Shown here piece by piece: positions 15,207 through 22,494 of a stretch of 23,132 nt of DNA (positions are counted from its first letter, which is position 1; each line of letters starts with the position of its first letter). Where the stretch lies: the IMG/VR virus record IMGVR_UViG_3300042453_000843, positions 1 through 23,132 of that record; one strand, written 5' to 3'. Both the position numbers and the translations under genes were made by a program. Origin of the DNA: a virus. The notes beneath the pieces are model-generated. The model searched no databases and was not told the origin of the DNA. It worked only from the letters and a program-made list of their open reading frames with translations.

Positions 15207-15482
15207 TTAGTACTCGCTCTCGTCCTCTTCACCGATGTCCTCGTGCACTCCCTCAACGTGCGGCATCGCATCAGCGATGTGGAACGCAGAGGCGAGCGCA
15301 GAGGCCACGGCCTGGGCATCGCCGGACTTGACGGCGTCGATCAGATCCTCGGCGCACGCAAGCATCGCGTGACCGGAACCCATCTTGCCGCCGCCATGCT
15401 CGGCCTTGCCCTCGCCCATGTCCTTCTTGGGCTTCATCTTGCCGAGGATGATTGCCACCGCAGCCTTGTCATCGTGAACCAT
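15207..15482 (-). CDS. Small acidic-tailed phage protein, function unknown
   Basis: 91 residues. ATG 15482 has GGAGG 7 nt upstream. The N-terminus is a short amphipathic basic segment (KAAVAIILGKMKPKK). A Gly/Lys/His-rich linker follows. Next is a helix pair around AEDLIDAVKSGDAQAVASAL (about 44-63), and a strongly acidic end EDIGEEDESEY. Small proteins with a similar 'DAVKSGDAxA' helix occur near capsid genes of many environmental phages, to my knowledge without a settled function. The gene sits between the accessory head protein and the head-tail adaptor. A role in head assembly or completion is plausible but unproven. Confidence 0.72.
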   Translation of the reverse strand: MVHDDKAAVAIILGKMKPKKDMGEGKAEHGGGKMGSGHAMLACAEDLIDAVKSGDAQAVASALASAFHIADAMPHVEGVHEDIGEEDESEY

Positions 15483-15494
15483 GACAGCCTCCGG

Positions 15495-15971
15495 TTAGTA
15501 CGCGGTCGTGTTGGACAGCGTAAGCTCAACATACATCACGGTGCCGTTGTCAGGCACGGTGCTGACGCTCAGAGCAAGCGGAGAGCCACCAACAGTAACC
15601 GTCGTAAAGGTAATAGACGGATTGCCAGAGGAGCCGTTCACGTTGTCGTTAATCACCCAGAGCTCAATCGGAGCGGCAGCAGTGCCACCCGGGACCGCCG
15701 ACATAGACACGTTGAGCAAGCGCACATACGGGTCGTAGGTCGGCACGCCGCCGTTGCTGGCGCCCAGCGTCAGCGTGAAGTCACCGTTGCCAAGATCGGT
15801 CAGCGACACAAAACCCTGCGACGGGTTGATGGTGACGGGCGACGTGCTGCTGTTCAGCACCTCGCTGAGAACCAGCGACGGAGCGCCACCGCTGTACGTG
15901 ATCTTGGCAAACAGCTTGATGACCTTGCGCTCAAGCGTGCCGCCAAACTGGTTGTAGGTACGGTTAGCCAT
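15495..15971 (-). CDS. Beta-rich virion accessory protein (possible head decoration)
   Basis: 158 residues. ATG 15971 has AAGGAG (15977-15982) 5 nt upstream. The protein is almost entirely alternating short beta-strands and Gly/Asn/Ser/Thr turns (FVSLTDLGNGDFTLTLG, ITFTTVTVGGSPLALSV), with one basic segment near the start (ERKVIKLFAK). There are no cysteines, signal peptide or membrane segment. Directly downstream of the capsid gene, such small beta proteins often decorate or stabilise the capsid, or serve as head fibres. That role is inferred from place and fold type only. It is separated from capsid by the terminator-like hairpin and precedes the next gene by 12 nt. Confidence 0.75.
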   Translation of the reverse strand: MANRTYNQFGGTLERKVIKLFAKITYSGGAPSLVLSEVLNSSTSPVTINPSQGFVSLTDLGNGDFTLTLGASNGGVPTYDPYVRLLNVSMSAVPGGTAAAPIELWVINDNVNGSSGNPSITFTTVTVGGSPLALSVSTVPDNGTVMYVELTLSNTTAY

Positions 15972-15988
15972 GTTTTCTCCTTACACAA

Positions 15989-16020
15989 AGGGCGGACCCG
16001 GGACAATCCGAGCCCGCCCT
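15989..16020 (-). terminator. Rho-independent-type terminator or attenuator after the capsid gene
   Basis: On the minus strand a 13-bp stem, including two G-T wobbles, with a 6-nt loop ATTGTC pairs AGGGCGGGCTCGG with CCGGGTCCGCCCT. It is followed by TTTGTGT. It lies 16 nt after the capsid stop and just before the next gene's AAGGAG. The T tract is imperfect, so partial termination or mRNA stabilisation is likely, which would lower expression of downstream genes relative to capsid. Confidence 0.75.
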
Positions 16021-16036
16021 CCGTGCGGGTTAGTTG

Positions 16037-17323
16037 TTAGGCGCCGAGCTGCACGACGGCGTTGAAGCCGGGAGCGTTGCAGCCGAGGTTCGCGTAGGAC
16101 ACCACGCGGAGCTCAGCGGCGTCGCTGTTGTACACGCGGAGCATCTCAAGCCCGTCCGCGTACTTGGCGATGTGGGGCGCCGGCCCGAGCGAGTAGAGCT
16201 TCCACGTGTCCATCTGGAGCAGGAACGCGGTCTTCGCCGGGCACGAGCGGTCGGGGAACACCTTGATCTGGCCGGCGGCGCCGTTGATCAGGATGCCGGG
16301 GTAGTAGAGCTTCGCCGGGCCGTCGAACGAGATGTACTGCGCCTTGGCACCGAGGCTCTTCTCAAGCGCGGCGTACGAGGCGAAGTTCATGATGCACACG
16401 TCCGGCGTGCCACCTTCGCGGGCGACGAGGAGCGAGGCGTCGATCACGGCCTCCTCGATGCTCTGCGACGTGCCGTTGAAGCGAACGCCGCCGAGGCGGG
16501 TCGGATCAACGCTGCGGTCCACGCCGAAGAAGTTGTCGCCGGTCGTCGGAGCGGTCGTCGGAACCCACGCCGCAAGACCCTTGAGCGCGAGGCCCTGGTC
16601 GCCCTGCACGACGAGCGAGTCACCGATCTGCCAGCCAGCGGGGTTACCAGCGGTGCTGCCCATCGTGGTGGCCGAAACGGTCACAACGCCAGTGGTGCGG
16701 TTCACGGCGATCACCCAGCCGGAAGCGCCACGGTCAACGCCAGCGGGCGAAACCGCGCGCAGCGTCATGTTGACCTCAAAGTTCACCACGTCCGAGGCGT
16801 TCGCCAGCGTCACGACGCCAGGCGTCAGGCCGGTGATGTTGCCGATGGTGCTGAGAGCGCCCGAGCCATCGCGGAAGAGCTGCGTGGCAAGCGAGTTGGT
16901 CAGAGCGCGGATCGCGCCGTCGATCACCACGGTCGCGCCGTTGATGAACGCCATCTTGTCCGTCTTGCTGGCAAGCATGGTCTGGTTGTCGATCTGCGCG
17001 ATGCTGTAGTTCGCAACGCGGGTCAGGGCGAACGACTCCACCGTGGCGGCGGTCTGGTTCGTCTGCGCGTTGCTGAACGTGCCGCTGCGGCCCTGCGAGG
17101 TGTTCACGATCAGGGGGATCGGCATATACTTGCCGCCGAACTCCTCCATCTTCGGAACCATCGCGAGGAACGGGTTGTTCTTGTAGACCAGGTTCGCGAT
17201 CTTCTGGTCGTCGTAAAGCTCCTTGAGAGCCGCGTTAGCAGCGCCAAGGTCGAACGAGAACGAGGGACCGCCAACCTGATTAAGAGCGGGGGTGGGGGGA
17301 GTACCAGCGCCGGGCCAAGCCAT
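16037..17323 (-). CDS. Major capsid protein (HK97-type fold inferred)
   Basis: 428 residues from ATG 17323 (MAWPGAG). An in-frame TTG at 17344 would add 7 residues but has no better ribosome site. The product should build the icosahedral shell. N-terminal residues 30-60 include ALKELYDDQKIANLVYKNNP. A long helix at 125-150 (INGATVVIDGAIRALTNSLA) resembles the spine helix region. Residues about 168-242 form a beta-rich insertion (VNFEVNMTLRAV, VIAVNRTTGVVTVS, WQIGDSLVV), as in a family of capsid proteins with an extra barrel. FFGVDRSVDPTRLGG at 265-279 is typical of that family as I know it. It follows the scaffold gene, and a strong hairpin follows the TAA stop. No cleavage site is evident. 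Confidence 0.87.
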   Translation of the reverse strand: MAWPGAGTPPTPALNQVGGPSFSFDLGAANAALKELYDDQKIANLVYKNNPFLAMVPKMEEFGGKYMPIPLIVNTSQGRSGTFSNAQTNQTAATVESFALTRVANYSIAQIDNQTMLASKTDKMAFINGATVVIDGAIRALTNSLATQLFRDGSGALSTIGNITGLTPGVVTLANASDVVNFEVNMTLRAVSPAGVDRGASGWVIAVNRTTGVVTVSATTMGSTAGNPAGWQIGDSLVVQGDQGLALKGLAAWVPTTAPTTGDNFFGVDRSVDPTRLGGVRFNGTSQSIEEAVIDASLLVAREGGTPDVCIMNFASYAALEKSLGAKAQYISFDGPAKLYYPGILINGAAGQIKVFPDRSCPAKTAFLLQMDTWKLYSLGPAPHIAKYADGLEMLRVYNSDAAELRVVSYANLGCNAPGFNAVVQLGA

Positions 17324-17455
17324 GTGAGTACCTACCGCAGACAACGCATCATGCGTGTCCGCAAATCCGCGTCGAGCGCGCCATGCGCTACCAGCGGAGA
17401 GTTAGCAGTCAGTTGAAAGGAACAGTTCGCCTAGCGTCGCTGCCGTACCTAGTGG
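17324..17455 (-). other. 132-nt intergenic leader before the capsid gene
   Basis: The longest gap in the window. It lies between the scaffold stop and the capsid ATG. It contains a perfect odd palindrome, acgcatcatgcgt (17344-17356), 21 nt upstream of the capsid start. I see no convincing sigma70 -35/-10 pair. A leader controlling the abundant capsid protein, or a phage-specific promoter, is possible. Confidence 0.4.
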
Positions 17456-18358
17456 TTAACGTCCCTCAAGACGGGCGAGCGCGGCTGCAATCCGATCCGC
17501 GTCAGAGCGCGGTGACTTCGGAACGCCAGCGGCAACATTCGCACTCAGGTCGTTCGACAGCGTGGGACCCATCCTAGGTGCCGGTGCTGCCGTCTGTGCC
17601 TGCGTCGAGGCCACTTTCTGCTGCGTCACTGCAAACTTCTTGGTCTGCTGGGCCTTACGGGCCAGGTCTTCGTAATGCTCCTCGACGAGTTTAGCAGCCT
17701 CGGGAATCGTCAGCAACTTCCCGCTCTGCTTGAAATGCTCCTCGATCACATCCGAAACAAGATTTGCACCGCCGTAAAGATTTGTCAACTCATACGTTTC
17801 AACGTGCTGCGAAACGTACTCACCGACCTCCTCGCGGAAGCTTTCAATGATCGCCTGCTGCTCGCGCGTCTGCATCTCGCGCGTCTGCTCAAGAAGCTTC
17901 TCCTGCTCCTCGCGCTGCGCCCGCTTGAACTCTTCAAGCTCCTGGCGAACAGACATCACCTCGGCGTTGGGCGTCGGCTTGTTGTCGTTGAGGACGAACT
18001 CGGTGATCTGCTCGTAGGTCAAGCCAAGCTGCTTGATTGCGTCCAGCGGGTTCAGCAGCGCCTGCTTCTTCGCCTGCTCAAACGCACGCAACTCCTCCGC
18101 TTGGCGCGCCAACTGCGCCTGCTGCTGCCTCACCGCCTGCTGCTTGCGGAGCAAATCCTGCTCTTTGCGTGCAAGCAACGCAAACCGGTCAGCACGAGGT
18201 TTCTCAGGCGCAGGCTCCGGTGCCGGCGCGGGCGCCTCGGGCGCTGCCTCCGGTGCGGTCCCCAACACCTCCTGCGCGGTCGGCGCAGCGGCCTCGGGCA
18301 CAGGCTGACCACCCACCGTACCAGTGGTCATGTTCGTCATCACTCCCTCAACACCCAT
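17456..18358 (-). CDS. Probable capsid scaffolding protein
   Basis: 300 residues, strongly charged and Gln/Glu/Ala-rich. Residues 20-55 form a Pro/Ala/Glu-rich disordered region (PEAAPEAPAPAPEPAPEK). Residues 56-105 and 135-185 look like coiled coils (ARKEQDLLRKQQAVRQQQAQ). The C-terminus ends in a short helix, SDADRIAAALARLEGR. This mix of long coiled coil, disordered N-terminus and small C-terminal helix, between portal and capsid genes, is that of phage scaffold proteins. These fill the procapsid, bind capsid subunits by their C-terminus, and leave before packaging. No protease motif is visible, so scaffold removal may use another route. ATG 18358 is preferred because AAGGAG lies 8 nt upstream; ATG 18340 is a weaker alternative. 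Confidence 0.8.
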   Translation of the reverse strand: MGVEGVMTNMTTGTVGGQPVPEAAAPTAQEVLGTAPEAAPEAPAPAPEPAPEKPRADRFALLARKEQDLLRKQQAVRQQQAQLARQAEELRAFEQAKKQALLNPLDAIKQLGLTYEQITEFVLNDNKPTPNAEVMSVRQELEEFKRAQREEQEKLLEQTREMQTREQQAIIESFREEVGEYVSQHVETYELTNLYGGANLVSDVIEEHFKQSGKLLTIPEAAKLVEEHYEDLARKAQQTKKFAVTQQKVASTQAQTAAPAPRMGPTLSNDLSANVAAGVPKSPRSDADRIAAALARLEGR

Positions 18359-18372
18359 CCGTCACTCCTTGG

Positions 18373-20268
18373 TTACTGTACCGGGACATTCGGTACCAGT
18401 TCGCTGGCAGGCATCGGCATCGGCGGCGCCAACGGCTCCCCAACCGCGCCAGGCATCGGCAGCGGCATCGGAGCGGGCGGCATCATGGCCTGCTCAATCT
18501 CGTTGATCTGCTCCAGATACCGGCGCAGCAACTCCAGTCGGTCCTCGCGCAGGTTGTTGAACTTGCCCTTGGCGTAGTACTCAAGGCACAACTGCTTGCT
18601 CAACTGGAGGTCGTCCAGCGGGTCAGGCGAGGTGTAGTCGCCCTCGTCCACGATGCGGTCAAACACGCTCTGAAGGTACTCCTCCTCCGCGTTTGCCAGC
18701 GACTCAACCTGCTCGAGATCGGGGAAGTCCAGCAGCCGTCGCGCTTGGCGCGGCGTCAGAAAGCCCGCCTGAGCGTACTCCTGGATCGTCGCCAAACGAC
18801 CGGCGGGATCGTTGGGCAACGACGACACAGGGAAGCACTGCATCACGTAGTCTTCGTCGTTGAGCTTGATGTCCTTCCACTCAATCATCGCCAGCGACTT
18901 CTTGCCGGGGACGCGGACTTGGTAGCCCTTGTCCGCAGCGGCGATCATCTTGACCACCTCAATGCTCAGGCGGCCCACGTCCATGAACATCTGCTCGTAC
19001 GACTTGGACGGCACCGACAGACGATCCGTCTGGATGTCGTTGTACTCGCGGATGGCGCGACCGCTGTTCAAGCCCTCAGGCTTCAGCGAGGACGCCGCAA
19101 GTTGCGACACGCCCGCTTGCTCATACCCCTTGTTGATCAGCGTCTGGAGGTGCGCGTACACCTCGGGCGCGACGATGGGCGGCGTCACGTACATCGGCGG
19201 CGTGCCGGTGTAGTTGATGATGCTTCCCACGTCGTTGTTGAGGTGCTCCTTCACGATCTTGCTGCCGTTCTCGATGAACACCTTGAACGAGCCCATCAGG
19301 TGCATGGAACGCTGGATCACCCAGAGCAGCTTGTTGATCTCCAACTGGATGTTCTGCAACTGCTCGGCAAGACCCTGGCCCCAGTACCCGTACAGACGCG
19401 GCGACCACTGCACACGCGCAAACGGGAACCACTGGTGCGGCCACGGCTCCATCTCGCCCAGCACCGCGCCGTCGATGGTGATGCAGTGCTTGCCGTCGTC
19501 CGCCCCAGGGCCGCTGGGCAGATGCCACGACTCGCGCACGGTGATCATGTCCGCGACAATGCTGCGGCCCGCCTCCTCCGTCCTCGACGGCTTTGCGCCG
19601 CCAATCACGTCCGCGTTGTCAGGGAACAGGTCAAACAACACCTGACGGTCAACCTGCTTCACGCGGTGCATCTGGCGCGGCTGGCCGTACAGCGACTCCA
19701 CGTCGTCCACGAAGATCTCGCTGGACATCACGCGCTCGTGGCAAACGCGGTCGCCCTTCGCGAACACATGGATGAAGCCATCGCCCCACACGGACGCGTC
19801 GCGGAACACCACCTTGCCGATGTCCTGCGTGCCGTTCTCGTAGAACACGCCCTCGAGGAAGGCGTTCAGCTTCTTCGCTTCCCGCTGCTTGCGGTAGTCG
19901 CCGCCGCTGGTCAGGAAGAACGGACGAGGCCGGTTGCGGGTCACCTTCGCGACCACGGTGTCCACCACCGACTGCACCAGGTTGTAGCTGATGCGGTCAC
20001 GCAGCGCCGGCTGCTGCGCCGCGATCTTGCTGAACGACACGCCCGCCAGCGTCGTCGGCGCCAGGTTGCCGTACAGACGCGCGCTCACGATCCACTGCGT
20101 CGCCCGAAACGACTGCGCGTCGCGGATCAGGTTCAGCGTCCCGCTGATGGAGTCCGCAGCGTCCTGACCCTTGAGCATCCACCAACGACGCTCCTTGTTG
20201 TCAGGCAGCTTCTCAGGCACGCCAGATCGCTCACCGCCAACCGTGAAGTCCCGAAATTCAATTGGCAT
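18373..20268 (-). CDS. Portal protein
   Basis: 631 residues. The portal forms the dodecameric ring at one head vertex through which DNA is packaged and leaves, and to which the adaptor and tail attach. Support includes place (after terL, before scaffold and capsid), size, and portal-like features: an N-terminal region with YNLVQSVVDTVVAKVTRNRP near 95-115; a central region with QNIQLEINKLLWVIQRS before a long helical segment; and LNSGRAIREYND at about 399-410, a phrase typical of this class of portals. The C-terminus (about 596-631) is a Pro/Met-rich tail (PPAPMPLPMPGAVGEP). Start ATG 20268 has TGGAGAGG upstream and overlaps the preceding gene. The stop is 14 nt before the scaffold gene. Confidence 0.9.
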   Translation of the reverse strand: MPIEFRDFTVGGERSGVPEKLPDNKERRWWMLKGQDAADSISGTLNLIRDAQSFRATQWIVSARLYGNLAPTTLAGVSFSKIAAQQPALRDRISYNLVQSVVDTVVAKVTRNRPRPFFLTSGGDYRKQREAKKLNAFLEGVFYENGTQDIGKVVFRDASVWGDGFIHVFAKGDRVCHERVMSSEIFVDDVESLYGQPRQMHRVKQVDRQVLFDLFPDNADVIGGAKPSRTEEAGRSIVADMITVRESWHLPSGPGADDGKHCITIDGAVLGEMEPWPHQWFPFARVQWSPRLYGYWGQGLAEQLQNIQLEINKLLWVIQRSMHLMGSFKVFIENGSKIVKEHLNNDVGSIINYTGTPPMYVTPPIVAPEVYAHLQTLINKGYEQAGVSQLAASSLKPEGLNSGRAIREYNDIQTDRLSVPSKSYEQMFMDVGRLSIEVVKMIAAADKGYQVRVPGKKSLAMIEWKDIKLNDEDYVMQCFPVSSLPNDPAGRLATIQEYAQAGFLTPRQARRLLDFPDLEQVESLANAEEEYLQSVFDRIVDEGDYTSPDPLDDLQLSKQLCLEYYAKGKFNNLREDRLELLRRYLEQINEIEQAMMPPAPMPLPMPGAVGEPLAPPMPMPASELVPNVPVQ

Positions 20269-20593
20269 AGTGCCTCTCCACCCGGCGCATGATCCGGTTC
20301 TTCTTCACACCGTAGAGCTTCCCCAACATCTTGAACGCCTGCGCCTCGTTGTCGCCGGTCATCTCGGGGAAGTAGTACTTGCAGATCTGCGCGATCACGA
20401 ACACGCGCTCCTCGGTCGTCAGCGGCCCCAGTTCAGAATACCAAGGCGTCTTGCTTGCCCGCAGCGACTCGATGATCATCTCGCCGTGCGCGAACCCCGC
20501 CCACAACGCCGCACGCCACAGGTGCTCGCGGGAGTTGGCCTTAGCCTGCTCCTCCTCGGTCATCACCTCGTCGCCCGTCTTGACCTCACTCAT
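20258..20593 (-). CDS. Small helical protein of unknown function upstream of portal
   Basis: 111 residues. It is predicted by eye to be mostly helical, with aromatic and hydrophobic helices (HLWRAALWAGFAHGEMIIESL; VFVIAQICKYYF) and a basic C-terminus (KKNRIMRRVERH). Its start overlaps the upstream stop by 8 nt, and its own TGA lies inside the portal start region, an 11-nt overlap. It is therefore translated as part of the same unit. The upstream G-rich stretch GGGGGGA is a poor Shine-Dalgarno, so coupling is likely. The basic end could contact DNA or the acidic portal, but no family is recognised. Confidence 0.72.
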   Translation of the reverse strand: MSEVKTGDEVMTEEEQAKANSREHLWRAALWAGFAHGEMIIESLRASKTPWYSELGPLTTEERVFVIAQICKYYFPEMTGDNEAQAFKMLGKLYGVKKNRIMRRVERHYAN

Positions 20594-20861
20594 ACGTCGT
20601 CCCCCCGGCGCTTGAGCACAGGTCGTGCGAGCAACCCATCAAGCAGCCATCCACGCCATGCTCGGTCGCCCACGAGTGGCCGCACGCACAAATGGAGCCG
20701 GTGCCGTCCTCAAACACTCCAGCGGTTGCCACAGGGGCTTCTTGGGCTGAATAGGACGATGAGGAGGCACCGAGCTCCAACCGCAGTCCGCTGACCGCAA
20801 GAGACTTGATCCCCTGCTCGCGCATGAACGCAACCCAGGTGGCAACCTCCTGCTGTGTCAT
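20586..20861 (-). CDS. Small Cys-rich protein of unknown function
   Basis: 91 residues from ATG 20861. The N-terminal half is a short helix followed by a beta-like turn (EVATWVAFMREQGIKSLAV, then GLRLELG). The C-terminal half carries five cysteines, C58, C60, C73, C77 and C82, and three histidines, H62, H68 and H79, which could bind a metal. The linker at 33-48 is Ser/Ala-rich. I do not recognise a family. It lies between the tRNA and a small gene preceding the portal, and its TGA overlaps the next ATG by 8 nt. Because it is the second small Cys-rich protein flanking terL, it may be a packaging or head accessory factor, but nothing in the sequence proves this. Confidence 0.7.
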   Translation of the reverse strand: MTQQEVATWVAFMREQGIKSLAVSGLRLELGASSSSYSAQEAPVATAGVFEDGTGSICACGHSWATEHGVDGCLMGCSHDLCSSAGGTTYE

Positions 20862-20866
20862 ACGGA

Positions 20867-20871
20867 CCTCC
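20867..20871 (-). promoter_or_regulatory. Ribosome binding site deciding the start of the 91-residue gene
   Basis: GGAGG lies 5 nt before ATG 20861 on the minus strand. It favours this ATG over the upstream in-frame TTG at 20909, which would begin almost at the tRNA 3' end. Confidence 0.7.
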
Positions 20872-20897
20872 ACGCGGCGGACGGTATACGGTAACTG

Positions 20898-20910
20898 CTT
20901 GACAATCAAG
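20898..20910 (-). repeat. 13-nt inverted repeat just downstream of tRNA-Gln
   Basis: On the minus strand CTTGA-TTG-TCAAG forms a perfect 5-bp stem with a 3-nt loop, 3 nt after the tRNA CCA end. It could help 3'-end maturation or be chance. It is too short, and lacks a T tract, for a good terminator. Confidence 0.35.
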
Positions 20911-20913
20911 AAC

Positions 20914-20987
20914 TGGTTGGGGCGCTTGGATTCGAACCAAGACTGCCGGAGTCAAAGACCGGATGCCTTCCGTTAGCAGACGCCCCA
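20914..20987 (-). tRNA. tRNA-Gln (anticodon UUG), CCA encoded
   Basis: Folded by hand on the minus strand. The acceptor 5' arm TGGGGCG (20987-20981) pairs fully with CGCCCCA (20924-20918), followed by discriminator A and an encoded CCA (20916-20914). The D stem is TGCT/GGCA with an AACGGAA loop. The anticodon stem CCGGT/TCCGG has a U-U mismatch at its last pair. The loop CTTTGAC gives U33, anticodon UUG and A37. The T arm is CTTGG-TTCGAAT-CCAAG. The acceptor, anticodon stem and T loop closely resemble bacterial tRNA-Gln. The gene starts 4 nt after the terL stop and is followed by a short palindrome, so it is probably cut out of the late mRNA. It should read CAA, and CAG by wobble. Confidence 0.93.
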
Positions 20988-20991
20988 ACAA

Positions 20992-22494
20992 CTAATGCTG
21001 AATCAACGGCTGGCCCCACAGCGCAATCTCTTCGTCCTGCGCCTGTCGATCCGCAAGGAGTCGCTCCATCTCCTGCTCCTCTTGCAGCAGCATCCAATCC
21101 GCCTCGCTCTTGCCGTACTTGAGGCCGTTGTTCTGCCGCACCTCGGCCACCCACTGGTAGCAGTGCCTCCAGGCGTACAGCGCCGCGTCCGCGCAGTGGT
21201 TGGGCGACGCCGGATGCTCCTCCCGCCTCATGCTCCGCTCGTCCCAGATCAACTGCCCGTACTCTTCGATCAGCGGTGCCGCTGCCTTCTTGTGGACCTT
21301 GATGTACTGGCTGGCAAACTCGCCGTTCATAATCTCAATAAAGTCCGCCTTGCCCGTCTTCTCGGCCGGCGTCAGCGGGATGTCGTGCCTGCGCCGCATC
21401 TCCTCCACCGCCTGCTTGTTCGCGTTGTCGATCACGATGCGGTCAAACTCAAACCGGCCCATCAGCTTGCGCGTCTGGTCCGCCACCTCGGTGATGTCGC
21501 ACTTGGCCTTCTTGTGCGCGCCCAGTACGTACAGCGTCCGGTCGTGGTCGTGGTACGCGCACACCACCCATGCAGTCGGGTCGTTGAACCCCAGGTCGAT
21601 GCCCAGCACGTAGTGCCAGCGCCCGCCCTTGTTCAGCACCGGCAGTTCGTCAAACGTGTTCTTGTCGTAGTCGAAGCGGTAGACCAACTTGCTATCGTCC
21701 ACCACCCACTTGCCGAGGTACATCTGCTGGAACCCTGGCGTCTCCTCCACCAGGGGGTTCGCCAACTTCAGATCCTCAATCTCCTCGCGCCACTTGTCCG
21801 CCAGCTTGGGGTTGTCGAACGTCGTCCAGCGGTAGCAACTCCAACCCATCTTTTCCCACTGCCCCGGCTCCCCTGGGTTCTGCCCCTTCGTCAGGTCGAA
21901 GAACAGCCCGCGCTTCATGTTGCCGGGGGTGCCGATCAGAGCGATGGTGCCGCGATAGTCCGCCGTCGCAGGCTTCAAGATGTCGTACACGATCTCCCGC
22001 AAGTCCACGTTGTAGGACGCTGCCTCGTCCACGGCCACCGCCATGAACTTCTGGCCCAGCGCCTTGTCCTTCTCCTGCTCGTCCGCGTCCATGCCAAGCA
22101 TATAGATCACGCTGCCGTTGGGCAGAGTCGCGCTCAACTCCGTCTCGTTGAACCGGCACCCGAGCCCCTGCGCGCGGTCAATCTCCTTCAGCACGTCCTT
22201 CCACATGATCCGCTTGGCAGACGCTCGCGTCAGCGCCACGTACAGGCACGACACGCCGGGGTTCTTGTACGCTGCCTCCAAGAGCATCAGCCCAGCCGCG
22301 TACGACTTGCCCGCTCGACGGGTACACAGCAGCGCCTTCATGCGCGACGGGTCGTCAAGAAACTTGGTCTGCCACGCGTGCTCAGGCGTCCGAAACACCG
22401 GCTCTTTCTTCTCCGCTGCCACCAAGGCAAAGAACTCGCTCCGCTCTGCCGGCGTCATCTTGGCAATCAGCTTGTCGAGTTCTTCCTTGGTCAT
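20992..22494 (-). CDS. terL: Terminase large subunit (packaging ATPase and nuclease)
   Basis: A 500-residue protein, the usual length for TerL. It is the motor that pumps DNA into the empty head through the portal and cuts the concatemer. The ATPase domain shows a Walker A-type motif, CTRRAGKS at 57-64, in the variant form common in TerL. A Walker B follows, with hydrophobic MAVAV leading to D156-E157, then a coupling motif IGTPG at 187-191. The RNase H-like nuclease domain shows its three expected acids: D300 in GIDLG, D355 in RIVIDN and D436 in HCADAALYAW. Both domains look intact. Start ATG 22494 overlaps the upstream TGA by 4 nt, with AAAGG about 8 nt upstream. The TAG stop lies 4 nt before the tRNA gene. 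The packaging strategy (cos, pac or direct repeats) cannot be told from the protein by eye. Confidence 0.96.
   Translation of the reverse strand: MTKEELDKLIAKMTPAERSEFFALVAAEKKEPVFRTPEHAWQTKFLDDPSRMKALLCTRRAGKSYAAGLMLLEAAYKNPGVSCLYVALTRASAKRIMWKDVLKEIDRAQGLGCRFNETELSATLPNGSVIYMLGMDADEQEKDKALGQKFMAVAVDEAASYNVDLREIVYDILKPATADYRGTIALIGTPGNMKRGLFFDLTKGQNPGEPGQWEKMGWSCYRWTTFDNPKLADKWREEIEDLKLANPLVEETPGFQQMYLGKWVVDDSKLVYRFDYDKNTFDELPVLNKGGRWHYVLGIDLGFNDPTAWVVCAYHDHDRTLYVLGAHKKAKCDITEVADQTRKLMGRFEFDRIVIDNANKQAVEEMRRRHDIPLTPAEKTGKADFIEIMNGEFASQYIKVHKKAAAPLIEEYGQLIWDERSMRREEHPASPNHCADAALYAWRHCYQWVAEVRQNNGLKYGKSEADWMLLQEEQEMERLLADRQAQDEEIALWGQPLIQH

Noticed and set aside
16034-17416. A 460-codon plus-strand open frame opposite the capsid gene
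   Set aside because: The composition (Arg, His, Val, Ala) is that of a GC-rich antisense shadow, and no plus-strand operon exists in the window.
18037-20292. A 751-codon plus-strand open frame opposite the portal gene
   Set aside because: It mirrors the portal gene, is very rich in Arg, His and Leu with no recognisable domain, and lies opposite a well-supported gene; it is an artefact of biased third positions.
20862-20913. Promoter between the tRNA and the 91-residue gene (TTGATT and TATACC)
   Set aside because: The spacing (15 nt) and match to consensus are poor; read-through from terL is simpler.
20710-20991. Minus-strand frames running through the tRNA (20710-20991 and 20906-21154)
   Set aside because: They cross the tRNA and the terL end and lack convincing starts; the tRNA fold and terL explain these bases.
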